Origin: Actinomycetes bacterium
GTDB taxonomy: Bacteria > Actinomycetota > Actinomycetes > Actinomycetales > Demequinaceae
Assembly (NCBI GenBank): GCA_023428185.1
Contig: JAEYYZ010000023.1
Coordinates: forward strand, 1-16,489
Length of the DNA: 16,489 bases
Direction of reading: 5' to 3'
Below the pieces are notes generated by a model. It did not search any database and was not told the DNA's origin. It was given only the letters and a program-made list of their open reading frames with translations. The number at the start of each line of letters is the position of its first letter. Position 1 is the stretch's first letter. This document shows, piece by piece, positions 6,433 to 13,467 of this stretch. Made by a program: the position numbers and the translations under genes.

Positions 6433-6469
6433 TGTCGCGAGCCCGCGCGTTGTACGCGAGCCCGCGACA
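6433..6469 (-). other. Bipartite hairpin with 12-bp direct repeats between rplO and secY
   Basis: The 60-base gap holds an outer 7-bp stem TGTCGCG/CGCGACA (arms 6463–6469 and 6433–6439) and an inner CGCG/CGCG stem around a 5-base loop. The same segment contains a 12-bp direct repeat, CGCGAGCCCGCG on the plus strand, at 6436–6447 and 6455–6466. No T-run follows. It could set secY output through processing or attenuation, but that is inference. Confidence 0.55.
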
Positions 6470-6473
6470 GAGC

Positions 6474-7295
6474 CTAGCCCTGGTTGACCGAACCGCCAGC
6501 GGCTTCGATCTTGGTCTTCGCGGATTGCGAAACTTTGTCTGCGTCAACAAGCGTGATCTTCACTGAGATCTCGCCGTCACCCAGCACCTTGACGAGCTGG
6601 TTCTTGCGCACAGCGCCCTTGTCAACAAGGTCAGCCTTAGTGACCTTGCCGCCCTTGGGGAACAATGCAGCCAACTGGTCCACGTTCACGACCTGGTAGT
6701 AGACCTTGAAGGGACTACGGAAGCCGCGCAACTTGGGGATACGCATGTGCAAGGGGGTCTGACCACCCTCGAAGGCTACAGGCACTTGGTAACGCGCTCC
6801 CGTGCCCTTGGTACCACGACCAGCGGTCTTACCCTTGGAACCCTCACCTCGACCCACGCGGGTCTTCTTGGTGTGGGCGCCCTCGGCGGGACGCAAGTGG
6901 TGCAGCTTCAAGGTGCTGGACTTCTCCTTGGGGGCAGCAGCCTTCTTGGCGGCCGGCTTGGTAGCAGGCTTGGCTGCAGCCTTGTCAGCGGTTGCCTTGG
7001 CAGCCGACTTGTCCGCAGCGTCCTTGGCAGGAGCCTTGGTCGCAGCCTTGGCAGCGGGCTTCTCAGCCGCAGCATCGGCCGATGCCTTGGCTGCAGCAGT
7101 CTTGGCAGGAGCCTTTGCGGGGGCCTTAGCCTCCGCCTTGGCGGGTGCCTTCTCTGCAGCAGCCTTCGCGGGTGCCTTTTCGGCAGCGGCAGCCTTTGCG
7201 GGTGCCTTCTTGGCGGGCGCCTTCTCCGCTGCGGCGTCGGCGGCCTTGGCAGGCGCCTTCTTAGCCGCAGGCTTCTTGGCAGTCTCGTCAGCCAT
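6474..7295 (-). CDS. rplO: 50S ribosomal protein L15 (uL15) with a long Ala/Lys/Pro-rich N-terminal extension
   Basis: L15 is a late-assembly core protein of the 50S subunit. The conserved domain starts near residue 128 (LKLHHLRPAEGA) and runs to the end, with VGRGEGSKGKTAGRGTKG, GQTPLHMRIPKLRGF and GGSVNQG. That part alone is about the normal family length of 145–150. Ahead of it lie about 127 residues built almost only of Ala, Lys and Pro with scattered Glu, Asp, Thr and Ser, in degenerate EKAPAK and KAPAKAA units. This resembles the tails of histone H1-like and HU-type proteins. The short MADE start keeps the usual actinobacterial L15 N-terminus, so the tail looks inserted or expanded just behind it. 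The ATG is fixed by the TAATG overlap with rpmD. Confidence 0.95.
   Translation of the reverse strand: MADETAKKPAAKKAPAKAADAAAEKAPAKKAPAKAAAAEKAPAKAAAEKAPAKAEAKAPAKAPAKTAAAKASADAAAEKPAAKAATKAPAKDAADKSAAKATADKAAAKPATKPAAKKAAAPKEKSSTLKLHHLRPAEGAHTKKTRVGRGEGSKGKTAGRGTKGTGARYQVPVAFEGGQTPLHMRIPKLRGFRSPFKVYYQVVNVDQLAALFPKGGKVTKADLVDKGAVRKNQLVKVLGDGEISVKITLVDADKVSQSAKTKIEAAGGSVNQG
6915..7280 (-). repeat. Degenerate Ala-Lys-Pro repeat region inside rplO
   Basis: This stretch encodes the N-terminal tail of L15. The recurring unit is roughly EKAPAK(A)n, with about ten APAK or PAAK blocks. The reading frame stays open and basic throughout, without stops. Repeat units differ at third positions, so this is not a very recent perfect tandem expansion. 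Length variation between strains would be expected. Confidence 0.8.
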
Positions 7296-7477
7296 TATTC
7301 GACCTCCTCCACGGTGACCAAGTGGTCAACCGCCTTGACCATCCCGCGAATCTCGGGACGGTCTTCCTTGACGACAATGTCGCCGACACGCTTAAGACCC
7401 AGCGAGCGAAGGGTCTCGCGGTGCTGAGGCTTGGTGCCGATGATGGACTTCTTCTGGGTCACTTTGAGGCGAGGCAT
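7295..7477 (-). CDS. rpmD: 50S ribosomal protein L30 (uL30)
   Basis: L30 is a small peripheral protein of the large subunit. The 60-residue product has LKVTQKKSIIGTKPQHRETLRSLGL, here quoted in two parts as LKVTQKKSIIGTK and HRETLRSLGL, and ends HLVTVEEVE, as in the family. It overlaps both neighbours by one base (TAATG at each end), so three genes in a row appear translationally linked. Confidence 0.98.
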   Translation of the reverse strand: MPRLKVTQKKSIIGTKPQHRETLRSLGLKRVGDIVVKEDRPEIRGMVKAVDHLVTVEEVE

Positions 7478-8049
7478 TAGTGCGCCACCCCCGCAGCCTG
7501 GGCCCGCAACATTGCAGCAGGCGCCACGTCTTCGACTGACTTGCCGCGACGAGCGGCAACAGCCTCAGGCGTCTCGAGGCGCTTCAACGCGTCCACAGTG
7601 GCGTGCACGATGTTGATGGCGTTCGAGGAGCCAAGCGACTTGGACAGAACGTCGTGAATTCCCGCGCACTCGAGAACCGCGCGCACCGGACCACCGGCGA
7701 TAACACCGGTACCGGGAGCTGCGGGACGCAAGAACACCACACCAGCAGCGGCTTCACCCTGCACAACGTGTGGGATGGTGCCCTGGATGCGGGGAACGCG
7801 GAAGAACGAACGCTTGGCCTCTTCGACTCCCTTGGAGATCGCCGAAGGAACTTCCTTGGCCTTGCCGTAGCCGATCCCTACGTTGCCTTCGCCGTCGCCC
7901 ACCACTACCAAAGCGGTGAAGCTAAAGCGACGGCCGCCCTTGACGACCTTTGACACGCGGTTGATGGTGACGACGCGCTCGATGAACTTGTTTTCGGGCT
8001 CAGTGCCGCGACGGTTGTCGTTGCGACGCCCGCTGTTGTTATCAGCCAT
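7477..8049 (-). CDS. rpsE: 30S ribosomal protein S5 (uS5)
   Basis: S5 takes part in decoding accuracy and mRNA unwinding at the entry channel. The 190-residue product has an N-terminal polar extension, the double-stranded-RNA-binding-like domain with RVVTINRVSKVVKGGRRFSF (spectinomycin-sensitivity loop, ordinary here), and the C-terminal domain with GTGVIAGGPVRAVLE. AGAGGAAAG is a clear ribosome binding site. The stop overlaps the rpmD start. Confidence 0.98.
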   Translation of the reverse strand: MADNNSGRRNDNRRGTEPENKFIERVVTINRVSKVVKGGRRFSFTALVVVGDGEGNVGIGYGKAKEVPSAISKGVEEAKRSFFRVPRIQGTIPHVVQGEAAAGVVFLRPAAPGTGVIAGGPVRAVLECAGIHDVLSKSLGSSNAINIVHATVDALKRLETPEAVAARRGKSVEDVAPAAMLRAQAAGVAH

Positions 8050-8077
8050 GTCTTTCCTCTAGTCCTTGTCGTCCCGG

Positions 8078-8449
8078 CTACAGGGCCAGGCCGCCCTCTC
8101 GGGCGCCGTCGGCCACTGCCGCAACGCGACCGTGGTACTTGTTTCCGCCACGGTCAAACACCACGGCCTCGACGCCAGCCGCCTTAGCACGCTGAGCAAT
8201 GAGCTCGCCTACCTTGGTGGCCTTAGCCGACTTGTCGCCCTTGAGCGCACGGACATCTGCCTCGAGCGTGGAAGCCGAAACCAACGTCTTGCCCTGAGTG
8301 TCGTCTACCACCTGAGCCACCATGTGACGGGCGGAACGAGTCACCACCAGACGGGGACGAGCGGGAGTGCCAGAAATCTTCTTGCGGAGGCGGAAGTGAC
8401 GACGCTTGCGCGCAACCGACGTTCCTTTGCCCCTGATACCGATGGCCAT
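8078..8449 (-). CDS. rplR: 50S ribosomal protein L18 (uL18)
   Basis: L18 binds 5S rRNA together with L5. The 123-residue product shows the basic N-terminal arm, SGTPARPRLVVTRSARHMVAQVVDD, and the C-terminal VVFDRGGNKYHGRVAAVADGAREGGL, all typical. It is preceded by a short actinobacterial N-terminal segment (MAIGIRGKGTSVARKRRH). A 28-base gap follows before rpsE. Confidence 0.98.
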   Translation of the reverse strand: MAIGIRGKGTSVARKRRHFRLRKKISGTPARPRLVVTRSARHMVAQVVDDTQGKTLVSASTLEADVRALKGDKSAKATKVGELIAQRAKAAGVEAVVFDRGGNKYHGRVAAVADGAREGGLAL

Positions 8450-8988
8450 TACTTCTTGCCCGCCTTTCCAGCCTTGCGACGTACAACCTCGCCGGCGTAA
8501 CGCACACCCTTGCCCTTGTACGGCTCAGGCTTGCGGATCTTGCGAATGTTGGCAGCGACCTCGCCCACCTGCTGCTTGTCGATACCCGACACCGAGAACT
8601 TGGTGGGGGACTCGACCGCGAAGGTGATACCGGCCGGAGCCTCCACCGTCACGGGGTGAGAAAAGCCGAGCGCAAACTCCAGCTTGGAGCCGTTGAGTGC
8701 GACACGGTAACCCGTACCCACAATCTCGAGCTTCTTCTCGTAGCCGTCGGTCACACCCGTGACCATGTTGGCGATGAGCGTGCGCGTGAGGCCATGGAGC
8801 GACTTCGAGAGGCGCTCGTCGTTAGGACGCTTCACCTCAATGGTGCCGTCGGCCTGCTCCACAATGATGGGCTCAGCGACCGTGTGGGAAAGCGTTCCCT
8901 TGGGTCCCTTCACCGTCACCGCGGATCCGTCAATCTGAATGTCCACTCCGGAGGGCACCGGAACGGGGACCTTGCCAATGCGTGACAT
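8449..8988 (-). CDS. rplF: 50S ribosomal protein L6 (uL6)
   Basis: L6 has two similar alpha/beta domains and sits near the factor-binding site of the 50S subunit. The 179-residue product starts MSRIGKVPVPVPSGVD and ends with the diagnostic KIRKPEPYKGKGVRY segment (about 150–164) and a basic tail. A GGAAAGGAAA ribosome binding site precedes it. The stop shares a base with the rplR ATG. Confidence 0.98.
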   Translation of the reverse strand: MSRIGKVPVPVPSGVDIQIDGSAVTVKGPKGTLSHTVAEPIIVEQADGTIEVKRPNDERLSKSLHGLTRTLIANMVTGVTDGYEKKLEIVGTGYRVALNGSKLEFALGFSHPVTVEAPAGITFAVESPTKFSVSGIDKQQVGEVAANIRKIRKPEPYKGKGVRYAGEVVRRKAGKAGKK

Positions 8989-9006
8989 GGTGCGTTTCCT
9001 TTCCGG

Positions 9007-9405
9007 CTACCAGACGTAGGCAACGACTTCGCCGCCTACGCCCTTCTTGTGGGCCTCACGGTCGGTCAACAGACCGGAGGACGTGGACAGAATTGCTACG
9101 CCAAGACCGCCAAGCACGCGAGGCAGGTTGGTGGACTTTGCGTAGACGCGAAGACCAGGCTTGGAAATACGGCGCACACCGGCAAGCGACCGCTCGCGGT
9201 TGGGGCCGTACTTCAAGGTGAGGGTGAGCGTCTTGCCCACCTCGGCATCGGCCACAGACGAACCGGCGATGTAACCCTCAGCTTCAAGGATCTTGGCAAT
9301 GTTGGCCTTGAGCTTGGAGTGAGGCATCGACACGGAGTCGTGGTGTGCCGCGTTTGCGTTGCGCAGACGCGTGAGCATGTCTGCGATCGGGTCTGTCATT
9401 GTCAT
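9007..9405 (-). CDS. rpsH: 30S ribosomal protein S8 (uS8)
   Basis: S8 binds helix 21 of 16S rRNA and in E. coli represses the spc operon. The 132-residue product has the family start TMTDPIADMLTRLRNAN and the C-terminal STSSGLLTDREAHKKGVGGE motif. Two start codons are possible, two codons apart (MTMTD); the first is used here because it gives the usual family start. The 58-base gap upstream is one of the larger ones within the spc part and carries a small hairpin against the ATG. Confidence 0.98.
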   Translation of the reverse strand: MTMTDPIADMLTRLRNANAAHHDSVSMPHSKLKANIAKILEAEGYIAGSSVADAEVGKTLTLTLKYGPNRERSLAGVRRISKPGLRVYAKSTNLPRVLGGLGVAILSTSSGLLTDREAHKKGVGGEVVAYVW

Positions 9406-9418
9406 GAGTTGTGAACTC
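9406..9418 (-). promoter_or_regulatory. Small hairpin between the rpsH ribosome binding site and start
   Basis: GAGTT and AACTC form a perfect 5-bp stem with a 3-base loop directly against the rpsH ATG. It sits downstream of the likely ribosome binding site AGGAA. Folding would remove the spacer between that site and the start codon, so it may lower initiation. This reading is inferred from the sequence only. Confidence 0.35.
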
Positions 9419-9463
9419 TTCCTCGCCCCGGTTTCCCGTAAGGGGACCTATGGCGTAGTTGAT

Positions 9464-9649
9464 TTACCAGCTGCTCTTGGTGATGCCGGGCAAAGCGCCT
9501 TCGTGTGCCATCTCACGGAAGCACACACGGCACAAGCCGAACTTGCGGTACACCGCGTGCGGACGACCGCACTTGTTGCACCGGGTGTAGGCACGGACCG
9601 CAAACTTAGGCTTGCGGGCAGCCTTAACTTTGAGCGAGGTCTTGGCCAT
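9464..9649 (-). CDS. rpsN: 30S ribosomal protein S14, short zinc-binding type (uS14, type Z)
   Basis: S14 is a late-assembling head protein. This 61-residue form has two CxxC pairs (Cys24/Cys27 and Cys40/Cys43), the zinc ribbon that marks the C-plus type. Actinobacteria often hold a second, zinc-free S14 paralogue elsewhere that is used under zinc limitation; none is in this window. It is coupled to rplE by TAATG and followed by a 58-base gap before rpsH. Confidence 0.98.
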   Translation of the reverse strand: MAKTSLKVKAARKPKFAVRAYTRCNKCGRPHAVYRKFGLCRVCFREMAHEGALPGITKSSW

Positions 9650-10218
9650 TACTTCTCCTTGAACGGGAAGCCGAGTTGCTTGAGCAACGAACGGCCCTCG
9701 TCATCGTTGGTCGCGGAGGTCACCACAGTGATGTCCATGCCACGCACGCGGTCAATCTTGTCTTGGTCAATCTCGTGGAACATCGACTGCTCCGTGAGAC
9801 CAAACGTGTAGTTGCCGTTGCCGTCGAACTGCTTGGGGCTGAGCCCACGGAAGTCACGGATACGGGGAAGGGCGGTCGAGACCAAGCGGTCAAGGAACTC
9901 CCACATGCGGTCGCCGCGCAACGTGACGTGCGCGCCAATGAGCTGACCTTCACGCAACTTGAACTGCGCGATGGACTTGCGGGCCTTGGTGACCTGCGGC
10001 TTCTGGCCGGTGATGGCCGTCAAGTCGCGAATGGCACCTTCGATGAGCTTGGAGTCCTTAGCGGCCTCGCCCACACCCATGTTGACGACAACCTTCACCA
10101 AACCAGGAACCTGGTTGATGTTGGCGTAGCCAAACTCGGAGTTGAGCGCGGGAATGATCTCTTCCCGGTACTTGGCCTTGAGCCGCGGCTGAGCCGTGGC
10201 GGTGGTGGCGGTAGCCAT
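9649..10218 (-). CDS. rplE: 50S ribosomal protein L5 (uL5)
   Basis: L5 binds 5S rRNA with L18 and contacts P-site tRNA and S13. The 189-residue product has the KVVVNMGVGEA motif (about 43–53), TGQKPQVTKARKSIA, and a C-terminal GMDITVVTSATNDDEG. The N-terminus carries about ten Ala/Thr residues before the conserved LKAKYREEI. In E. coli the S8 operator lies at the start of this gene; I see no clear equivalent here. It overlaps rpsN by one base. Confidence 0.98.
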   Translation of the reverse strand: MATATTATAQPRLKAKYREEIIPALNSEFGYANINQVPGLVKVVVNMGVGEAAKDSKLIEGAIRDLTAITGQKPQVTKARKSIAQFKLREGQLIGAHVTLRGDRMWEFLDRLVSTALPRIRDFRGLSPKQFDGNGNYTFGLTEQSMFHEIDQDKIDRVRGMDITVVTSATNDDEGRSLLKQLGFPFKEK

Positions 10219-10556
10219 TAGACGTCCTTGCCCGAGCGCTTGGCTACACGCACACGCACGGTGCGCTTGCGGCCATCACGCTCTACTTCGTCCGTGCGGT
10301 ATCCCACACGGGTGCCCTTCTTGGTCTGCGGGTCCACGAGCATCACGTTCGAGATGTGCAACGGCGCCTCGACGGTGATGATGCCGCCAGCGGTGTTGTC
10401 CCGACGAGTGCCCGCCTTGATGTGACGCTGAACGCGGTTGACGCCTTCAACAATCACACGGTCGGTCTCGGTGTTGACCTCGAGTACGCGGCCCTGCTGG
10501 CCACGGTCGCGGCCTGCAATGACAACTACGAGGTCGTCCTTCTTGATCTTCGCCAT
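10218..10556 (-). CDS. rplX: 50S ribosomal protein L24 (uL24)
   Basis: L24 is an assembly initiator that contacts the 5' end of 23S rRNA and lies near the tunnel exit. The 112-residue product has an N-terminal KOW motif (DLVVVIAGRDRGQQGRVLEV, about residues 7–26) and the GTRVGYRTD segment near the C-terminus. The stop is joined to the rplE start as TAATG. Confidence 0.98.
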   Translation of the reverse strand: MAKIKKDDLVVVIAGRDRGQQGRVLEVNTETDRVIVEGVNRVQRHIKAGTRRDNTAGGIITVEAPLHISNVMLVDPQTKKGTRVGYRTDEVERDGRKRTVRVRVAKRSGKDV

Positions 10557-10558
10557 GG

Positions 10559-10930
10559 TCAGATCACCTCCGGAGCCAAAGACACGATCTTCATGAAGCG
10601 CTTGTCACGCAGCTCGCGACCCACGGGGCCAAAGATGCGGGTTCCGCGCGGGTCAGTGTCCTTGCCTTTGAGGATCACTGCAGCGTTTTCGTCGAACTTG
10701 ATGTAGGAGCCATCGCCACGGCGAGTCTCCTTCACGGTACGAACGATCACGGCCTTGACCACTTCACCCTTCTTGACGTTGCCGCCCGGGATTGCGTCCT
10801 TCACCGTGGCGACAATGATGTCGCCAATACCGGCGTAGCGACGGTGCGAGCCACCGAGCACACGGATGCACAAGATCTCCTTGGCACCTGTGTTGTCGGC
10901 GACCCTCAGTCGCGACTCCTGCTGAATCAT
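10559..10930 (-). CDS. rplN: 50S ribosomal protein L14 (uL14)
   Basis: L14 forms intersubunit bridges with 16S rRNA and is the docking site of the silencing factor RsfS. The 123-residue product starts MIQQESRLRVADNTGAKE and contains GIGDIIVATVKDA and the RGTRIFGPVGRELR motif, all standard. Its start is 58 bases from rpsQ, one of the wider gaps in this operon. It ends with TGA, two bases before rplX. Confidence 0.98.
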   Translation of the reverse strand: MIQQESRLRVADNTGAKEILCIRVLGGSHRRYAGIGDIIVATVKDAIPGGNVKKGEVVKAVIVRTVKETRRGDGSYIKFDENAAVILKGKDTDPRGTRIFGPVGRELRDKRFMKIVSLAPEVI

Positions 10931-10954
10931 GTCTTCTTCTCCTGTCGTCTGGTT

Positions 10955-10974
10955 CTCGTTGCTCTAGCAACGAG
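10955..10974 (-). other. Perfect 8-bp hairpin in the rpsQ–rplN gap
   Basis: The arms CTCGTTGC and GCAACGAG flank the loop TAGA in the minus-strand transcript. It sits in the 58-base gap between rpsQ and rplN, just upstream of the rplN ribosome binding site (AGGAGAAG). There is no T-run, so I read it as a likely RNA processing or attenuation element rather than a full terminator. The function is inferred only. Confidence 0.55.
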
Positions 10975-10988
10975 CCTGGTCGAACCGA

Positions 10989-11276
10989 TTACTTGGCTTT
11001 TTCGAGGATCTCCACCAAACGCCACCGCTTGGAAGCGGATAGCGGGCGGGTCTCCATGATGAGAACGAGGTCGCCGATGCCGGCAGAGTTGGCTTCGTCG
11101 TGCGCCTTGACCTTGCTGCTGCGGCGCATGACTTTGCCGTAGAGGGCGTGCTTCACACGGTCCTCCACCTCAACGGTGATGGTCTTGTCCATCTTGTCGC
11201 TTACCACGTAGCCGCGACGCGTCTTGCGGTCGCCGCGCTCCAGCGTGGTAGCGGTGGTGTTGTTCTTGGTCGACAT
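10989..11276 (-). CDS. rpsQ: 30S ribosomal protein S17 (uS17)
   Basis: S17 is an OB-fold protein needed early in 30S assembly. The 95-residue product has the RRGYVVSDKMDKTITVEVE start of the fold and the DLVLIMETRPLSASKRWRLVEI end. About 17 polar residues precede the fold, a common actinobacterial extension. The ATG is preceded by AAGGAA, with AGGAG a little further upstream. It follows rpmC by 18 bases. Confidence 0.98.
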   Translation of the reverse strand: MSTKNNTTATTLERGDRKTRRGYVVSDKMDKTITVEVEDRVKHALYGKVMRRSSKVKAHDEANSAGIGDLVLIMETRPLSASKRWRLVEILEKAK

Positions 11277-11294
11277 AATTCCTTAGCTCCTGCC

Positions 11295-11531
11295 TTACGA
11301 CTTCGCCGTGGGGGCGGTCCGGATGCCGAGCTCACGCTCGCGCAGGATCGTGTAGATACGGGCGATGTCGCGCTTGACGGCCTTGAGGCGACCGTGGTTC
11401 TCGAGCTGACCGGTGGCGGACTGGAAGCGCAGGTTGAACAACTCTTCCTTGGCCTTCTTCAGCTCCTCCACGAGGCGCTCGTTCTCCATGCCATCCAGCT
11501 CGCTGGGTGCAAGTGTCTTGGTGCCAATCAT
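11295..11531 (-). CDS. rpmC: 50S ribosomal protein L29 (uL29)
   Basis: L29 is a small two-helix protein next to L23 at the tunnel exit. The 78-residue product shows the helical pattern LVEELKKAKEELFNLRFQ and the second helix with RDIARIYTILRERE, both diagnostic. It has a few extra residues at both ends compared with the roughly 63-residue E. coli protein. The start is coupled to rplP through TAATG. Confidence 0.97.
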   Translation of the reverse strand: MIGTKTLAPSELDGMENERLVEELKKAKEELFNLRFQSATGQLENHGRLKAVKRDIARIYTILRERELGIRTAPTAKS

Positions 11532-11950
11532 TAGATGTCACCGCCCTCTCGAGTGATGAAGCGGGTCTTCATGGGCAACTTGTGCTGCGCACGACGCATG
11601 GCTTCACGAGCGAGCTCCTCCGGCACGCCGGCGAGTTCGAACATGACACGGCCGGGCTTGACGTTGGCAACCCACCATTCGGGCGAACCCTTACCGGAAC
11701 CCATGCGGACTTCGGCAGGCTTCTTGGTCAACGGACGGTCGGGGTAGATGTTGATCCACACCTTTCCACCACGCTTGATGTGACGAGTCATGGCAATACG
11801 TGCCGCCTCAATCTGGCGGTTGGTCACGTACGCCGGCTCAAGAGCCTGGATGCCAAACTCGCCGAACGAGACAGCGGTGCCACCGGTGGAGGCGCCGGAG
11901 CGTCCGGGGTGGTGCTGCTTACGGTGCTTGACGCGACGAGGAATCAGCAT
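11531..11950 (-). CDS. rplP: 50S ribosomal protein L16 (uL16)
   Basis: L16 binds near the A site and helps place the acceptor arm of tRNA. The 139-residue product begins MLIPRRVKHRKQHHPGRSG and carries the FGEFGIQALEPAY and MGSGKGSPEWWVA motifs typical of the family. A very strong AGGAGG site lies in the end of rpsC. The stop overlaps the rpmC start by one base. Confidence 0.98.
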   Translation of the reverse strand: MLIPRRVKHRKQHHPGRSGASTGGTAVSFGEFGIQALEPAYVTNRQIEAARIAMTRHIKRGGKVWINIYPDRPLTKKPAEVRMGSGKGSPEWWVANVKPGRVMFELAGVPEELAREAMRRAQHKLPMKTRFITREGGDI

Positions 11951-11953
11951 GGC

Positions 11954-12778
11954 TTAGCCCTCCTGAACTTCGGTAGGAGCGGCGTCGGCAGTAGCCGATT
12001 CCGCGGGAGCCGAGGTAGGCGCCGATGCTGCGGGAGCGTCGGAGCGAGGACCGCGTGCGGGACGGCCTTCACGGCCCTCACGTCCTTCGCGGCCACGCTG
12101 CGGACGAGGAGCCTTGGCCTGCTCAGCAGCCCACTCCTTCTCCGTCATGTCGCCCTTGTAAATCCACACCTTGACACCGATCTGACCAAAGGTGGTCTTG
12201 GCCTCAAAGAAGCCGTAGTCGATGTTGGCGCGGAGAGTGTGCAAAGGTACGCGGCCTTCACGGTAGAACTCGGAGCGCGACATTTCTGCGCCACCAAGAC
12301 GACCGGAGCACTTCACACGGATGCCCTTAGCGCCGGAACGCAGCGCGGACTGGATGCCCTTGCGCATGGCGCGGCGGAAGGCCACACGGGAAGCGAGCTG
12401 CTCGGCGATGCCTTGAGCCACCAACTGTGCGTCAGTTTCAGCGTTCTTCACCTCGAGGATGTTGAGCTGAACCTGCTTGCCGGTGAGCTTTTCCAGGTTG
12501 GAACGGAGCTTGTCGGCTTCCGCGCCGCGGCGACCGATGACGATGCCGGGGCGGGCAGTGTGCAAGTCCACGCGGACACGCTCACGCGTACGCTCAATCT
12601 CGACCTTGGACACGCCTGCGCGCTCCAGGTCCTTGCTCATGAGCTTGCGGATCTTGACGTCCTCGTCCACGTAGTCGCGGTAACGCTCGCCGGACTTGGT
12701 GGAGTCGGCGAACCAGCGCGAACGGTGGTCGGTGGTGATGCCCAGGCGGTAGCCGTGAGGGTTAACCTTCTGACCCAT
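11954..12778 (-). CDS. rpsC: 30S ribosomal protein S3 (uS3), with Arg/Glu/Gly/Ala-rich C-terminal tail
   Basis: S3 lines the mRNA entry channel and contributes to helicase activity. The 274-residue product starts MGQKVNPHGYRLG and has a KH domain with its GRRG loop at about 82–85, then the C-terminal S3 domain through about residue 215. From about residue 221 it changes to low-complexity sequence: three GRE repeats, then a stretch of Ala, Ser, Pro and Thr. Tails like this are frequent on actinobacterial S3 and are probably disordered. Three bases separate it from rplP, and its last codons contain the AGGAGG ribosome binding site used by rplP. Confidence 0.98.
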   Translation of the reverse strand: MGQKVNPHGYRLGITTDHRSRWFADSTKSGERYRDYVDEDVKIRKLMSKDLERAGVSKVEIERTRERVRVDLHTARPGIVIGRRGAEADKLRSNLEKLTGKQVQLNILEVKNAETDAQLVAQGIAEQLASRVAFRRAMRKGIQSALRSGAKGIRVKCSGRLGGAEMSRSEFYREGRVPLHTLRANIDYGFFEAKTTFGQIGVKVWIYKGDMTEKEWAAEQAKAPRPQRGREGREGREGRPARGPRSDAPAASAPTSAPAESATADAAPTEVQEG

Positions 12779-13143
12779 TACTTGGCCCCTTCCTTGACTG
12801 GCGTTGCCACAGTCACGTTGATGTGGCTGGTGCGCTTGAGAATGCGGTTTGCACGGCCCTGTGCACGCGGGCGGATGCGCTTCATGGTGGGTCCCTCATC
12901 TACGGAGATGTGGGTGATGACGAGCTCGCGCTCATCGAAGCGTTCGCCAGCAGCATCGGCCTTCACGCGAGCGTTAGCGATCGCGGACTCAATGAGCTTG
13001 CGCACGTCAGTGGCCACAGCCTGCGGCTGGAACTTGAGCGAGGCGACTGCCTCGGTGGCGTTCTGTCCACGAACGAGGTCCACGACGCGGCGAGCCTTCT
13101 GGGCCGTGACGCGGAGGTACCGCGTTTGCGCCTTGGCTTCCAT
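12778..13143 (-). CDS. rplV: 50S ribosomal protein L22 (uL22)
   Basis: L22 binds all six domains of 23S rRNA, and its long beta hairpin lines the exit tunnel opposite L4. The 121-residue product has the RYLRVTAQKARRVVDLVRG start and the hairpin region with MKRIRPRAQGRANRI, the site of macrolide-resistance insertions elsewhere; here it looks ordinary. An AAGGAAAGG ribosome binding site is clear. Its TAA stop shares one base with the rpsC ATG (TAATG), a sign of coupled translation. Confidence 0.98.
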   Translation of the reverse strand: MEAKAQTRYLRVTAQKARRVVDLVRGQNATEAVASLKFQPQAVATDVRKLIESAIANARVKADAAGERFDERELVITHISVDEGPTMKRIRPRAQGRANRILKRTSHINVTVATPVKEGAK

Positions 13144-13173
13144 GGTGATCTACCTTTCCTTACGCTCGGGCGC

Positions 13174-13452
13174 CTAGCGGCGGCCCTTGCGGTCGTCCTT
13201 GACGTGGCCCTTGAACGTGCGCGTGGGGGCGAACTCGCCCAGCTTGTGCCCAACCATCGACTCGGTCACAAAGACCGGGACGTGCTTGCGGCCGTCGTGC
13301 ACGGCAAAGGTGTGACCTAGGAAGTCCGGAGTGATGACACTGCGGCGTGACCAGGTCTTGATGACGTTCTTGGTACCCGCTGCGTTCTGACCATCCACCT
13401 TCTTCTGAAGGTGGTCATCAACGAAGGGGCCCTTCTTGAGGCTACGAGGCAT
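13174..13452 (-). CDS. rpsS: 30S ribosomal protein S19 (uS19)
   Basis: S19 is a head protein that forms a complex with S13 and contacts the 50S subunit through bridge B1a. The 92-residue product has the standard MPRSLKKGPFVD start, the DGRKHVPV centre and the VGHKLGEFAPTR motif. It is full length with no irregularity. An AAGGAA-type site overlapping the rplB stop region leads the ATG. Confidence 0.98.
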   Translation of the reverse strand: MPRSLKKGPFVDDHLQKKVDGQNAAGTKNVIKTWSRRSVITPDFLGHTFAVHDGRKHVPVFVTESMVGHKLGEFAPTRTFKGHVKDDRKGRR

Positions 13453-13467
13453 AGTTCTTCAGGTTCC

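Noticed and set aside
6747..7427. Plus-strand Leu/Gly/Ser-rich frame and a second Ala-rich frame opposite rplO
   Set aside because: These low-complexity products simply reflect the Ala/Lys/Pro repeat read on the other strand.
11507..13177. Long plus-strand open frame of 556 codons opposite rplP, rpsC and rplV
   Set aside because: It lies fully antisense to three certain ribosomal protein genes, and its composition follows from the codon bias of the coding strand. No ribosome binding site or family signature was seen.
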